Under the pieces are notes generated by a model, which was not told the DNA's origin, made no database searches, and saw only the letters and a program-made list of their open reading frames with translations. Positions 43,765-52,153 of a DNA stretch of 64,000 nt are shown in pieces. The DNA comes from Colimorpha sp002372855 (lineage in GTDB: Bacteria; Bacteroidota; Bacteroidia; Bacteroidales; P3), in assembly GCA_946621635.1 (NCBI GenBank), contig CAMOOR010000001.1, positions 124,001 to 188,000 of the forward strand. The letters are read 5' to 3'. Numbering within the stretch: position 1 is the first letter of the stretch; the number at the start of each line of letters is the position of its first letter. The translations under genes and the position numbers were made by a program.

Positions 43765-46322
43765 CGGCAGAATATTCGCCACATGTAACTGATGTTGCGC
43801 CAGCGATTGTATTCGCCTGGGCAGTAGAGGCGTGCGCCGCGCAAGCCTTTATCGCGGAGGTCGAGGTAACGCCAAGCGGAAGGAACAAACTGCTGACGGT
43901 CGGGATAGATGGCCTGCGGAGCTTGGCGCAGACGTTGCTCGTCGTAGAAGCGACTCCAATCGAGCAGGTGGTTCTCAATGTAGTACAATTCGCTTTTGTA
44001 TTGCTTTTCATAGTCGCTCGCATGGGGCCCCACTGCGAACATTATCGCCGCGTTCGACGGCTCGCCGTGCCACACCGACGCCACTTTCCACAGCACGATG
44101 CCCTCTACATCGCCCACGGGATACTCCAGCACCAGTTCTTTTCCATGCAGCGAAACACGGCGCACATCCGTCACCCTTCCGTTCACCTCCAACTGTACGA
44201 CAGCCTGCACATCCTTCTGCCACGAGGCGAGGTGTATGCGGATGGTGTCGCCGAGGGCTATCGGGCCGGGATGCTCCGCCCAGGCGTCGACATGCGAGGT
44301 GGTTATCGGCATGCGGCCTTGGTAAAGGGTGGTATGCGTGGTCTTCTCCCCTGCCCTGACGGTGACGCGATAGACGCCGTCGGGCGCCATCGGCGGGAGG
44401 GCGAAGGCATGACGCCTGGCGGGTGCAAAGCGCTGACGGAGGGTCACGCTGTCGGTCACAGGCCAAAGGCCGGTATTGTTAATGTAAGTGCTGTAGGCAA
44501 AGCCCGGAAAGCGACGCTCAAACTCTGCGGAGTCGATGGCATGTTCGGCCTTACGCGAAAGCATGGTGTGGTTGAACCGATGGACAGCGGGCGGCAACAG
44601 ACGCGCCACCGAGAGCTCGGCGTCGACCGCGGGCGTGGACTTCATTCCGCCCTTCATATAGTCCCAATAGCCATAGGAAAACCAGAGGCTGTCGCACGTG
44701 GCGCTTTCGAGGTAGAGGTTACATCCCTCCCCGTCGAAATTGCCATTCCCTTCCTCGTCCTCCTGCGGCTCCTCTTCGTCCAAATCATCCTCATCCAAGT
44801 CATCCTCATCATCATCCAAGTCATCCTCGAAGCGGGCGGTGTCGAGCTCAAAATGCCAGAGGTACGAAGGATAGGCTTGTGAGGATCGGGCAAGGTCCAC
44901 CCCTTTGTAAGGGGCATAGAGGGTGTAGCAGTACTCTTTGCCCGAATGGGGGACCTCGAAGGCGAAGCAGCCATTGGGGTCGGTGCGCGTGGTGGCGACG
45001 GTATGGCCTTCATATTGCAGGTGGACTTCGAAACCTTGGATAGGCTTGCCGGTGCGGCTGTCCATCACCACACCGCGCCCCACCTTGTCGGCCATGAGGT
45101 AGCGGTCGGAGAAGACGACCTCCTGCGCCTCGTAGCTGCGAAAGAGGCTGTCTGCCGACGCCCACAGCAGGTAGCGTCCCGTGGGCATAGGCGGCAGGTA
45201 GACGTAGGCCTCGTGGAAGAGCAGGTCGGGATGTTGCGTCACCGCCATCGTCCACTCCTTGAGCACCTGCGGATGCTCTCGCACCACGGAATCCATCGGC
45301 GTCAGCCGCAGGTAGACCCTGTCCGTCCTGCGGTGCCAGAGGGTGGCCAACGCCCACTCGCCGGCGGTGAAGGGGACGATGTAGGGGCGGTGGTCGTCCT
45401 TGAGGCGCACGTCGCCCGTCAGCACCCTGGAGCGCAGCACAGCGGCATGCTGCGCCGCAACGCTGGCAGGCCAAAATTGCTCGATGGTGTCGCACCAATG
45501 GAGGATGTCCTGGTATCGGTACCACTGGCTGTACTTCTCGGCTTCTACCAAGGCTTTTTTGGCCATGCGCAGGTAGTATTCCGCCAGCAGCAACGAGGTG
45601 TCGCCGCGATGGCTATGGAGGTGCAACTCGTATTCATCCGACTCCCATCCGTCGCGCTCGGCCATCTGGAGGTCGAACCACAGGCTGCCGTTGGGCCTGC
45701 CTTCATAGCTGCGCCGCAGCGAATCCTCGGCCTGGTGGTCGCGCCCGGCGGCGAGGTCGAAGAGGCGCCGCTGCTCCGCCGTGGGCAGCACCCCCAGGCG
45801 CACCATAGCCACGCTGTCGCGGTCGCCGAAGATATCGCGTCCGCTGCGCGGAACCAACGGCTCCACCCGGGCGGCAGTCCGCCGCCGCAACGGCTTGCCC
45901 ATCAGCGAGCAACACACATCGGGGTCGCCGGTGTCGTCGCGCATGAAACGCGCGTCGGCATAGGAGGCCACATGGAACGGCAGCGTGTCGCTTCCGTTGC
46001 CGGAGGACCACACGGCCTGCACCAACCCCATCAACTGGAGCCACCCGGTGTTGCCCGCACGGCGGCTGACGGCGGAGAGCGTATAGGTGGTGTCGCCACG
46101 CTGGCCGGCACCGTAATAGAGGCAACGGTAGTGGTCGACGGTCAGCGACGTGTCGCCGCGCTCGAAACGGCGGACGAGACTCCTGTAGCGGTACTCGCCG
46201 AACCAGCGGCGCGTCTCCTTGTCGATGCGCTCGTAGTTGGGCGGCACGGGCGCGGGGTTCTCCTGCGCCTGCAACGCGGTAGCAACCAGCACCAACAATA
46301 CCCCAAAAACATATCGTTTCAT
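43761..46322 (-). CDS. Exported multidomain protein: DUF4919-like N-part, CarboxypepD_reg and MG-like domains
   Basis: 853 aa with a signal peptide (MKRYVFGVLLVLVATALQAQ). The first 110 mature residues (YRSLVRRFERGDTSLTVDHY, RCLYYG) resemble DUF4919. Later come A2M/MG-like beta domains (GRYLLWASADSLFRS), a carboxypeptidase-regulatory-like domain (about 425-490, MDSRTGKPIQGFEVHLQ, DPNGCFAFE) and a strikingly acidic linker of 30 residues (DDLDDDEDDLDEDDLDEEE, about 508-535). The C-terminal half is shared in outline with the next gene upstream (HSIDSAEFARRFP / AIDSAEFERRFP; VQLEVNGRVTDVRR / CQVEVNGKVLEVKR). No thioester motif is seen, so it is at most a relic of alpha-2-macroglobulin. Function unknown. 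Confidence 0.72.
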   Translation of the reverse strand: MKRYVFGVLLVLVATALQAQENPAPVPPNYERIDKETRRWFGEYRYRSLVRRFERGDTSLTVDHYRCLYYGAGQRGDTTYTLSAVSRRAGNTGWLQLMGLVQAVWSSGNGSDTLPFHVASYADARFMRDDTGDPDVCCSLMGKPLRRRTAARVEPLVPRSGRDIFGDRDSVAMVRLGVLPTAEQRRLFDLAAGRDHQAEDSLRRSYEGRPNGSLWFDLQMAERDGWESDEYELHLHSHRGDTSLLLAEYYLRMAKKALVEAEKYSQWYRYQDILHWCDTIEQFWPASVAAQHAAVLRSRVLTGDVRLKDDHRPYIVPFTAGEWALATLWHRRTDRVYLRLTPMDSVVREHPQVLKEWTMAVTQHPDLLFHEAYVYLPPMPTGRYLLWASADSLFRSYEAQEVVFSDRYLMADKVGRGVVMDSRTGKPIQGFEVHLQYEGHTVATTRTDPNGCFAFEVPHSGKEYCYTLYAPYKGVDLARSSQAYPSYLWHFELDTARFEDDLDDDEDDLDEDDLDEEEPQEDEEGNGNFDGEGCNLYLESATCDSLWFSYGYWDYMKGGMKSTPAVDAELSVARLLPPAVHRFNHTMLSRKAEHAIDSAEFERRFPGFAYSTYINNTGLWPVTDSVTLRQRFAPARRHAFALPPMAPDGVYRVTVRAGEKTTHTTLYQGRMPITTSHVDAWAEHPGPIALGDTIRIHLASWQKDVQAVVQLEVNGRVTDVRRVSLHGKELVLEYPVGDVEGIVLWKVASVWHGEPSNAAIMFAVGPHASDYEKQYKSELYYIENHLLDWSRFYDEQRLRQAPQAIYPDRQQFVPSAWRYLDLRDKGLRGARLYCPGEYNRWRNISYMWRIFCR

Positions 46323-46325
46323 ATC

Positions 46326-47981
46326 CTAATTCCCAATTCCTGATTCCCAATTCCTAATTTCATACTGCCTGGAGAGGTCGAACGTCTTGTTGTTGTAGAG
46401 TTCGTCCCAGTACCAGTCCAACCGCGTGCGCCCCACGTCGGCACTCGCGGTCCACGACCCAAACTCGCCCTGCCACATCGACAGGAACTTCATCTGCACC
46501 ACGCCCCGGCGCCGCAACGGAAGGACAAGCACCGTATCGTTATCGTTGAACTCCAGCCGCTTAACCTCCAACACCTTGCCATTCACCTCCACCTGGCACA
46601 TCACCGTCACCCCGCGGTAGCAGCTGCCCACCTTCACCCGCAGCGTGTCGCCCACGGCCAGGTGCCGCCCGCCAACGATGTCGGCATAGAAAGAACCGCT
46701 GCCAAGGCGGTAGCCGGGAGTGTGATAGTGGAAATAGAGCCTCTCGATGGAATCCACACTTCCCTCCGGCAGAGGCATCTGCAGGGCGATGCGGTACGAC
46801 CCGGGCGCCAGCTTGGACAGGTCGACGCTTGCCGTGTCGCCCAGCGACATCGCGATGTCATAGGAGTCCGCGAGGGTAAACGCGGGCAGTTCGGACAGCG
46901 AATGTCGACTCAGGGTGTCCATCAGCAGGTACGGGAACCGCCGGGCGAACTCGGCACTGTCTATCGAATGGTGGATACCCTCCGCCCATATCGGTGTGGA
47001 AATGAAGGTGTTCATGCGCCAAGGCTGCGGGTCGGCAATGCGCATCACGTCGACATGCACCGTCGTCCGGAACGGCTCGTTGCCACGACTCGCCACCGTG
47101 AAACGGAAACGGTCGTCCTCTGACGGAACATTCTGTATTTCAAGCGAGTTAGGGTAATAATACGTAGCATTGTCGGAAGTATCGGGTCGTCCGACGGAAA
47201 TCGTATCGTCTTGGTTCAAAATCATGTGAAAATAATTCCCCTTGGGCATCAACGCCATTGCCTCGCCAACGCCCAAGTCGTTGGGTTTGAAGCGCACCGA
47301 GGCCACCTTCCGGCCATCCTCGTCCACCAACCGGCCCTCGGGCGAGAAGCCTCGGGCAACTATGCGCAGCGTGTCGCCGAAGAACCAATAGCGTCCGAAA
47401 GCATCCCCTTGGTAGATAATGCCCATGACCTGCGTACCCGACTCAACGACATATTCCTTCCACGGCACCAGGCCCTCAAACCGGTAGGCCCCCGTCGAGT
47501 CCGTCCGCACCGTCCTCACCCACGTACTGTCCTCGTAGTCGGTCACCTTCACCTCGACGCCCGGGATAGGTTTGCCGCTGACGGCATCGAGCATAAACCC
47601 CTCGGTGCCAATCTGGAAGAAATTCTCGTCGCAATTGAACACCATCACCGTGTCGGACCTGAAAACCACAATCTCATCCAGCCAAGGGCCGCCCTTCTTC
47701 AGCGAGGCCCGCAGAAGGTAGCGCCCCGGCGCCGCAGGCGGCAGGTAGAGGTACTCCGTACCCTTGCCGCCGGCAATCTTCCACTCCACGGGCTCACCCT
47801 TGCCGTCCTCGCGCTCCATGCGTATCCACAGCGGATCCTCCATGTTGCACGCAATGCCCATCAGCGTCCACGTGCTGGCCGGATTGGCCCCCTCACGCGG
47901 ACAGAAACGAACCTCCCTGCGTTGTCCTTCAGAAGCGCAAGACACTAACAACAAGAACAATAGAGCAAATGAATACCTCAT
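46326..47981 (-). CDS. Lipoprotein with CarboxypepD_reg and MG-like domains, paralogue of 43761-46322
   Basis: 551 aa from Met at 47981. An upstream in-frame ATG (48014) is ruled out because the -7 box at 48004-48011 would then lie inside the gene. The lipobox is LVSC. A regulatory-like domain (DAVSGKPIPGVEVKVTDYED, about residues 130-200) is followed by beta domains like those of the downstream neighbour (GRHLAVGDTLRVKVGSCYRG). The last nine residues (RNWESGIGN) and the stop are encoded by an AATTAGG/AATTGGG repeat that fills the junction to the next gene, so the natural C-terminus was probably replaced by repeat sequence. Confidence 0.75.
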   Translation of the reverse strand: MRYSFALLFLLLVSCASEGQRREVRFCPREGANPASTWTLMGIACNMEDPLWIRMEREDGKGEPVEWKIAGGKGTEYLYLPPAAPGRYLLRASLKKGGPWLDEIVVFRSDTVMVFNCDENFFQIGTEGFMLDAVSGKPIPGVEVKVTDYEDSTWVRTVRTDSTGAYRFEGLVPWKEYVVESGTQVMGIIYQGDAFGRYWFFGDTLRIVARGFSPEGRLVDEDGRKVASVRFKPNDLGVGEAMALMPKGNYFHMILNQDDTISVGRPDTSDNATYYYPNSLEIQNVPSEDDRFRFTVASRGNEPFRTTVHVDVMRIADPQPWRMNTFISTPIWAEGIHHSIDSAEFARRFPYLLMDTLSRHSLSELPAFTLADSYDIAMSLGDTASVDLSKLAPGSYRIALQMPLPEGSVDSIERLYFHYHTPGYRLGSGSFYADIVGGRHLAVGDTLRVKVGSCYRGVTVMCQVEVNGKVLEVKRLEFNDNDTVLVLPLRRRGVVQMKFLSMWQGEFGSWTASADVGRTRLDWYWDELYNNKTFDLSRQYEIRNWESGIGN

Positions 47982-48003
47982 ATTGACATATTTTTTATGA
48001 TTG

Positions 48004-48011
48004 CAAATATA
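48004..48011 (-). promoter_or_regulatory. -7 promoter box of the lipoprotein/MG-domain pair
   Basis: Minus-strand TATATTTG then CAATC, 22 nt before the chosen start at 47981. The region 48012-48221 upstream is AT-rich with no gene. Confidence 0.65.
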
Positions 48012-48221
48012 CATTTTTTTCTCATTCGTGCAAAATCATTCATATATAATATAACAGGTTTTTTTCCAAAAGTCTACATCGACCATGCAATTTAACATTT
48101 TTTAAGAGAACAGACCCTTGCCGTAAAACAGTAAAAAACGCAAAAACACAACCGATTGATTTTCAAACACTTGTAAAATACAGCTTCTTGACACATAACT
48201 ATCTAATAATCAGTACCGAAG

Positions 48222-48301
48222 AGGTACCATCTTCTTCCCATCTTCTTACCACGTTCTTACCCGCCTCTTACCACCCTTCACGACGGAAGAACATGATAGG
48301 G
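48222..48301 (+). repeat. Family B element, copy 3, upstream of hydF
   Basis: Four 11-nt units at 48232-48275 (TTCTTCCCATC, TTCTTACCACG, TTCTTACCCGC, CTCTTACCACC), preceded by GGTACCATC and followed by GGAAGAACATGATAGG as partial inverted copy. The left edge GAGGTACCATCTTCTTCCCA is almost identical to copy 1. Confidence 0.88.
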
Positions 48302-48361
48302 AGTTGGAGGGTCGGGGAAAGGAATTTTTTACATATCGCGTGCGGATTACTATTTTTTTCG

Positions 48362-48369
48362 TATCTTTG
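48362..48369 (+). promoter_or_regulatory. -7 promoter box of hydF
   Basis: TATCTTTG followed by CAGC and then the hydF ATG at 48374. The expected transcript start (4-6 nt after the box) coincides with the start codon, so the mRNA is probably leaderless or nearly so. Confidence 0.75.
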
Positions 48370-48373
48370 CAGC

Positions 48374-49561
48374 ATGATTGGAAACGAACTGAAACCGCGT
48401 ATCGGCCTGTTTGGCAGGAGGAATGTGGGCAAGAGCTCCATGGTCAACTACCTGACGGGCCAACAGATAGCCATCGTCAGCGACACTGCCGGAACGACCA
48501 CCGACCCCGTGCGCAAGAGCATGGAAATCGGCGGCATAGGCCCTGTGGTGCTCGTCGACACCGCCGGCATCGACGACGAGGGTGCCCTCGGGGCCCAGCG
48601 CGTGGAGAAAAGCATGGCGGCGTTGGCCGAGGTGGACCTGGCGCTGCTGCTCTACACGGAGTGGGGCGAGCCCGAAGAGAAGGTAGTGCGCTGGTGTGCC
48701 GGGCACGGCACGCCGCTGCTGAAAATCAGAAGCAAAACGGATATCCCAGATGCTCCGGATATTCCGGAAAACCCGGAACTTCCGGATTACCAGCTGACTA
48801 CCACCGACCCGTCGCTGCGCGAGGGCCTCATCGAGGCCATCCGCCGGGCGATGCCGGAGAGCGCCTACCACAGCCGTAGCCTGCTGGGAGACATTGTGAA
48901 CCAGGGCGATACCGTGGTGCTGGTGACGCCCATCGACAGTTCTGCACCCGAGGGGAGGATGATTCTGCCGCAGGTGCAGGTGCTGCGCGACCTGATGGAC
49001 CTGCATGCCCGCGCCTACTTCTGCCAGCCTGCAGAGCTGGAAGGCACCCTGGCCTCGCTGCGCGAAGAGCCTCGCCTGGTGGTGACCGACAGCCAGGCGT
49101 TCAAGCAGGTGGCTGAGGTGGTGCCCGAGGAGGTGCCGCTGACGAGCTTCAGCGTGGTGCTGGCACGCCAGAAGGGCATGTTCGAGGAGTACCTGCGTGG
49201 CACACAGACCATTGGCCGCCTGAAGGACGGCGACCGGGTGCTGCTACTGGAGAGCTGCACACACAATGTGACCTGCGAGGACATCGGCCGTGTGAAACTG
49301 CCGGCCGCCCTGCGCAAAAAGACGGGGAAGAAGCTGGAGTTCGACATCCTGGCCGGAAACACACCGTTCTCCGCTCTCCACTCTCCGCTCTCCGCTTACG
49401 CGCTGGTGATACAGTGCGGCGGATGCGTCATCACGAAGCAGCAGGTGCGCGCACGACTGCTGCCGGCGCTGGAGGCGGGCGTACCCGTGAGCAACTACGG
49501 CCTGGCCCTGGCCTGGTGCAACGGCATCTTCGAACGCGCCACAAGAGCATTGAGGAATTGA
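48374..49561 (+). CDS. hydF: [FeFe]-hydrogenase maturation GTPase HydF
   Basis: 395 aa from the ATG at 48374; upstream in-frame codons run through promoter and repeat and are excluded. GTPase motifs: GRRNVGKSS (P-loop), TTTDPV (G2), DTAG (G3), SKTD (G4). The iron-sulfur ligands are CTHN near residue 297 and CGGC near 351. HydF carries the 2Fe precursor built by HydE and HydG to the hydrogenase. Directly after the G4 motif there is a Pro-rich insertion (about residues 122-137, IPDAPDIPENPELPDY) from a 9-nt tandem repeat. A second short repeat (CTCTCCACTCTCCGCTCTCC, near residue 335) is also in frame. No hydrogenase gene is in the window. Confidence 0.93.
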   Translation: MIGNELKPRIGLFGRRNVGKSSMVNYLTGQQIAIVSDTAGTTTDPVRKSMEIGGIGPVVLVDTAGIDDEGALGAQRVEKSMAALAEVDLALLLYTEWGEPEEKVVRWCAGHGTPLLKIRSKTDIPDAPDIPENPELPDYQLTTTDPSLREGLIEAIRRAMPESAYHSRSLLGDIVNQGDTVVLVTPIDSSAPEGRMILPQVQVLRDLMDLHARAYFCQPAELEGTLASLREEPRLVVTDSQAFKQVAEVVPEEVPLTSFSVVLARQKGMFEEYLRGTQTIGRLKDGDRVLLLESCTHNVTCEDIGRVKLPAALRKKTGKKLEFDILAGNTPFSALHSPLSAYALVIQCGGCVITKQQVRARLLPALEAGVPVSNYGLALAWCNGIFERATRALRN

Positions 49562-49590
49562 AAATATTGACTAACAACCGACTTATTGAT

Positions 49591-49660
49591 GCCGGCGGGA
49601 CGCCGGCGCTCCAAATTCAAACCTTAAAAACTTTAAACCGTAAACCTTAAACTTTAAACC
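49591..49660. repeat. GCCGGC 22-mer and TTTAAACC words between hydF and the next gene
   Basis: GCCGGCGGGACGCCGGCG followed by CTCC (49591-49612) differs at two positions from the 22-mer at 62930-62952, which lies inside a coding gene. Then ACCTTAAAAACTTTAAACC and GTAAACCTTAAAC words run to the next start codon. Confidence 0.75.
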
Positions 49661-49664
49661 ATAT

Positions 49665-50297
49665 ATGAACAGCAAGAAATTTGTTATTCTGGTGAACCGC
49701 GAGGCCGGTTCGGGCGGCAAGGAGATTGCCGAACGGCTGGGAGCGTTGCTGAACGTGAACGTATACAGCAAAGCCGCCATCGACGGACTGATCAAACACT
49801 TCAACCTCAGCGAAGAGGAGATTGAGCACATACGCTCGCGCAAACAGAGCTGGTGGGACGAGGTGTGCCAGTTCCACCGCCAGTTTGCCGCCGCCAGCGA
49901 CCCGCTGGCAGTGGACCGCGAGGTGACGCCGATGCAGCTGTACCACACCGAGGCCAAGCTGCTGAAGGAGCTGGCTGCCGAGGAGAGCTGCATCATCGTG
50001 GGCCGCGCAGGCTTCCACATCTTCAAGGACACCCCCGAGGCGCTGAAAATCTTCATCATTGCAGACCGCAAAGATCGCGTGGAGCGCATCAGCAACAAGC
50101 TGAAGATGAGCGTCAAAGAGGCCGAAATGACCATTGACGAGATTGACAAGCAGCGCGAGAACTTCACCCAAACGTTCGCAGGCGTGTCGCGCTACGACGC
50201 CCGCAACTACGACATGGTGTTCAACATCTCGCACGTCGGCGCCGACATGATTGTCAACTCGATAGCCTCGTATATCAACGAAAACTTCAAAAACTGA
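49665..50297 (+). CDS. Cytidylate kinase-like family protein
   Basis: 210 aa. The P-loop variant REAGSGGKEIAERLG at residues 12-26, the GRAG strand, the DRKDRVERI lid and SRYDARNYDMV near the C-terminus are those of the AAA_26 cytidylate-kinase-like group common in Bacteroidota. Members differ from true Cmk and their substrate is unproven; a nucleotide kinase role is likely. The dihydrofolate reductase gene follows 6 nt after its stop, which suggests nucleotide metabolism. Confidence 0.85.
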   Translation: MNSKKFVILVNREAGSGGKEIAERLGALLNVNVYSKAAIDGLIKHFNLSEEEIEHIRSRKQSWWDEVCQFHRQFAAASDPLAVDREVTPMQLYHTEAKLLKELAAEESCIIVGRAGFHIFKDTPEALKIFIIADRKDRVERISNKLKMSVKEAEMTIDEIDKQRENFTQTFAGVSRYDARNYDMVFNISHVGADMIVNSIASYINENFKN

Positions 50298-50303
50298 CGC
50301 GCC

Positions 50304-50825
50304 ATGGTCGACACCAACAAGAAACCGAACCTGAGCATCATCGTGGCCATAGCGCAGAACGGGGCCATCGGCAAGGACAACGACCTGCTGTGGCACCTCA
50401 GCGACGACCTGAAGCGTTTCAAGAAGCTCACCACCGGCCACCCTGTGGTGATGGGTCGCAAGACATGGGAGAGCCTGCCCAAGCGCCCCCTGCCGGGAAG
50501 ACAGAACATCGTGATGACCAACAACCCCGACTACGAGGCCGCTGGGGCGACGGTGGTGCACAGCATCAACGGCCTGTTCAAGGCCCTGAAGGACTGCGAG
50601 GGCGAGGCCTTCGTCATGGGTGGCGCCGCCATCTACGAGGCGTTGCTGCCGTTTGCCAACCGGCTGTATATCACCCGCGTGTACCGCGACTACGAGGCCG
50701 ATGTCTACTTCCCGACCATCGACATGTCGGAGTTCACGCTGGTGAAACTGGGCGAGCCGATGTACGACGAAGAGAGCGGCCTGGACTACGCCTACGAGGA
50801 GTACGACAGGAAAATGAAGCATTAG
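50304..50825 (+). CDS. folA: Dihydrofolate reductase
   Basis: 173 aa. Typical blocks: SIIVAIAQNGAIGKDNDLLW at the N-terminus, MGRKTWESLP (NADPH-binding), GRQNIVMTNN and FVMGGAAIYEALLP. It reduces dihydrofolate to tetrahydrofolate with NADPH. It sits between the cytidylate-kinase-like gene (6 nt) and cinA (14 nt), all on one strand. Confidence 0.96.
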   Translation: MVDTNKKPNLSIIVAIAQNGAIGKDNDLLWHLSDDLKRFKKLTTGHPVVMGRKTWESLPKRPLPGRQNIVMTNNPDYEAAGATVVHSINGLFKALKDCEGEAFVMGGAAIYEALLPFANRLYITRVYRDYEADVYFPTIDMSEFTLVKLGEPMYDEESGLDYAYEEYDRKMKH

Positions 50826-50839
50826 TTTCAGTTAAGATA

Positions 50840-52129
50840 ATGAACGTTACGATAATCAATATCGGTGACGAGCTGCTGATTGGGCAGGTCGTCAACACGA
50901 ATGCCTCGACGATGGCACGTATGCTCACCGAGGCGGGAATGGAAGTGGGGAAAACGGTCGTCGTGGGAGATAGCCGCGACGACATCTGGCAGGCGGTAGA
51001 TGTCGCCATGCACGCGTCGGACACCGTGCTGGTGACCGGCGGACTGGGTCCTACGAAGGACGATATAACAAAGAAACTGCTCTGCGAATACTTCGGCTCC
51101 GAGCTGGTGGAGAGCGAGGTGGCGCTGGAGAATGTAAAGCGGTTGTTCGCCGTGCGCGGCTTCGAGCTGACGCCCGTCAACCGCGCCCAGGCCCTGGTGC
51201 CGAAGTGCTGCGAGGTGTTGAACAACGACGTGGGTACGGCGCCGTGCATGTGGTTTCAAGTGGAAAGTGGAAAGTGGAAAGAGGAAAGAGAGGCTACGCA
51301 GGACGGCCTTCCACATACCGTGCTGGTGTCGCTGCCCGGCGTGCCGCACGAGATGGAGTGGCTCATGGCGAACCGCGTGATTCCCAAGCTGCAGGAGACC
51401 TTCCAGACGGAGACCATCATCAACAAGAACATACTGACGCAGGGCATCGGCGAGTCGTTTCTGTCGGATCTGATTGAGCCGTGGGAGCTGGCGTTGCCGA
51501 AGTGCATTCGCCTGGCCTACCTGCCCGTGGCGGGCATGACCAAGCTGCGGCTGACCTGCCGGATTACCCCGGATAATCCGGAGACTCCGGATATTCCGGA
51601 GTTGCTGCAGGGTCTCTATAAGATTGCCGGCCAATACATCGTGGGCGAAGACTGCGAGACCCTAGCCGAGCTGGTGCACAAGACCCTCTCGGAGCGCGGC
51701 CTGACCCTGGCCACCGCCGAGAGCTGCACGGGTGGCACCATAGCCAGCCAGCTGACGGCACAGGCCGGTGCCTCGGCCTATTTCAAGGGCGGTGTGGTGG
51801 CCTACAGCAACGAGGTGAAGGAGTGCGCTCTCGGCGTGCATCACAGCACACTGGAGGCCCACGGCGCCGTGAGCGAGGAGACGGCGAGGGAGATGGCCGA
51901 AGGGGTGCGCAAGCGCCTCGGTGCCGACCTGGCCATCGCCACCACCGGCATCGCCGGCCCCGACGGGGGCACCAAGGAGAAGCCCGTGGGCACGGTGTGG
52001 ATTGCCGTGGCCGACGCCACACACACAGAGGCCCAGCTGCTGAGTTTCCCCGGCCGTAGACGCCAGCAGAACATCGACCGCACGGTCAACCAAGCGTTCT
52101 CCATGTTGATGAAGCTAGTAGTTAAGTAG
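50840..52129 (+). CDS. cinA: CinA-like protein with nicotinamide-nucleotide amidase domain
   Basis: 429 aa from the ATG at 50840. The N-terminal MoCF-like domain (IINIGDELLIGQVVNT, VTGGLGPTKDDIT) and the C-terminal PncC amidase domain (TAESCTGGTIASQLT, TTGIAGPDGG) are complete; together they hydrolyse ADP-ribose and deamidate NMN for NAD salvage. Two in-frame repeat insertions are visible: VESGKWKEER (about residues 140-150, GGAAAGT words) and TPDNPETPDIPE (about 241-254, CCGGATATT words). The stop codon itself lies within AGTAGTTAAG repeats, so the C-terminus KLVVK is repeat-encoded. Confidence 0.93.
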   Translation: MNVTIINIGDELLIGQVVNTNASTMARMLTEAGMEVGKTVVVGDSRDDIWQAVDVAMHASDTVLVTGGLGPTKDDITKKLLCEYFGSELVESEVALENVKRLFAVRGFELTPVNRAQALVPKCCEVLNNDVGTAPCMWFQVESGKWKEEREATQDGLPHTVLVSLPGVPHEMEWLMANRVIPKLQETFQTETIINKNILTQGIGESFLSDLIEPWELALPKCIRLAYLPVAGMTKLRLTCRITPDNPETPDIPELLQGLYKIAGQYIVGEDCETLAELVHKTLSERGLTLATAESCTGGTIASQLTAQAGASAYFKGGVVAYSNEVKECALGVHHSTLEAHGAVSEETAREMAEGVRKRLGADLAIATTGIAGPDGGTKEKPVGTVWIAVADATHTEAQLLSFPGRRRQQNIDRTVNQAFSMLMKLVVK

Positions 52130-52152
52130 ACAGTAGTTAAGTAGTTAAGACA
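52112..52152. repeat. AGTAGTTAAG repeat at the end of cinA
   Basis: AGTAGTTAAGTAGACAG, then TAGTTAAGTAGTTAAGAC, reaching from the last cinA codons to the next start. It is the complement of the repeat at 35494-35524. Confidence 0.75.
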
Positions 52153-52153
52153 A

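Noticed and set aside
48188..48373. 62-residue N-terminal extension of HydF
   Set aside because: It would run through a family B repeat and the -7 box TATCTTTG; HydF homologues start near the P-loop.
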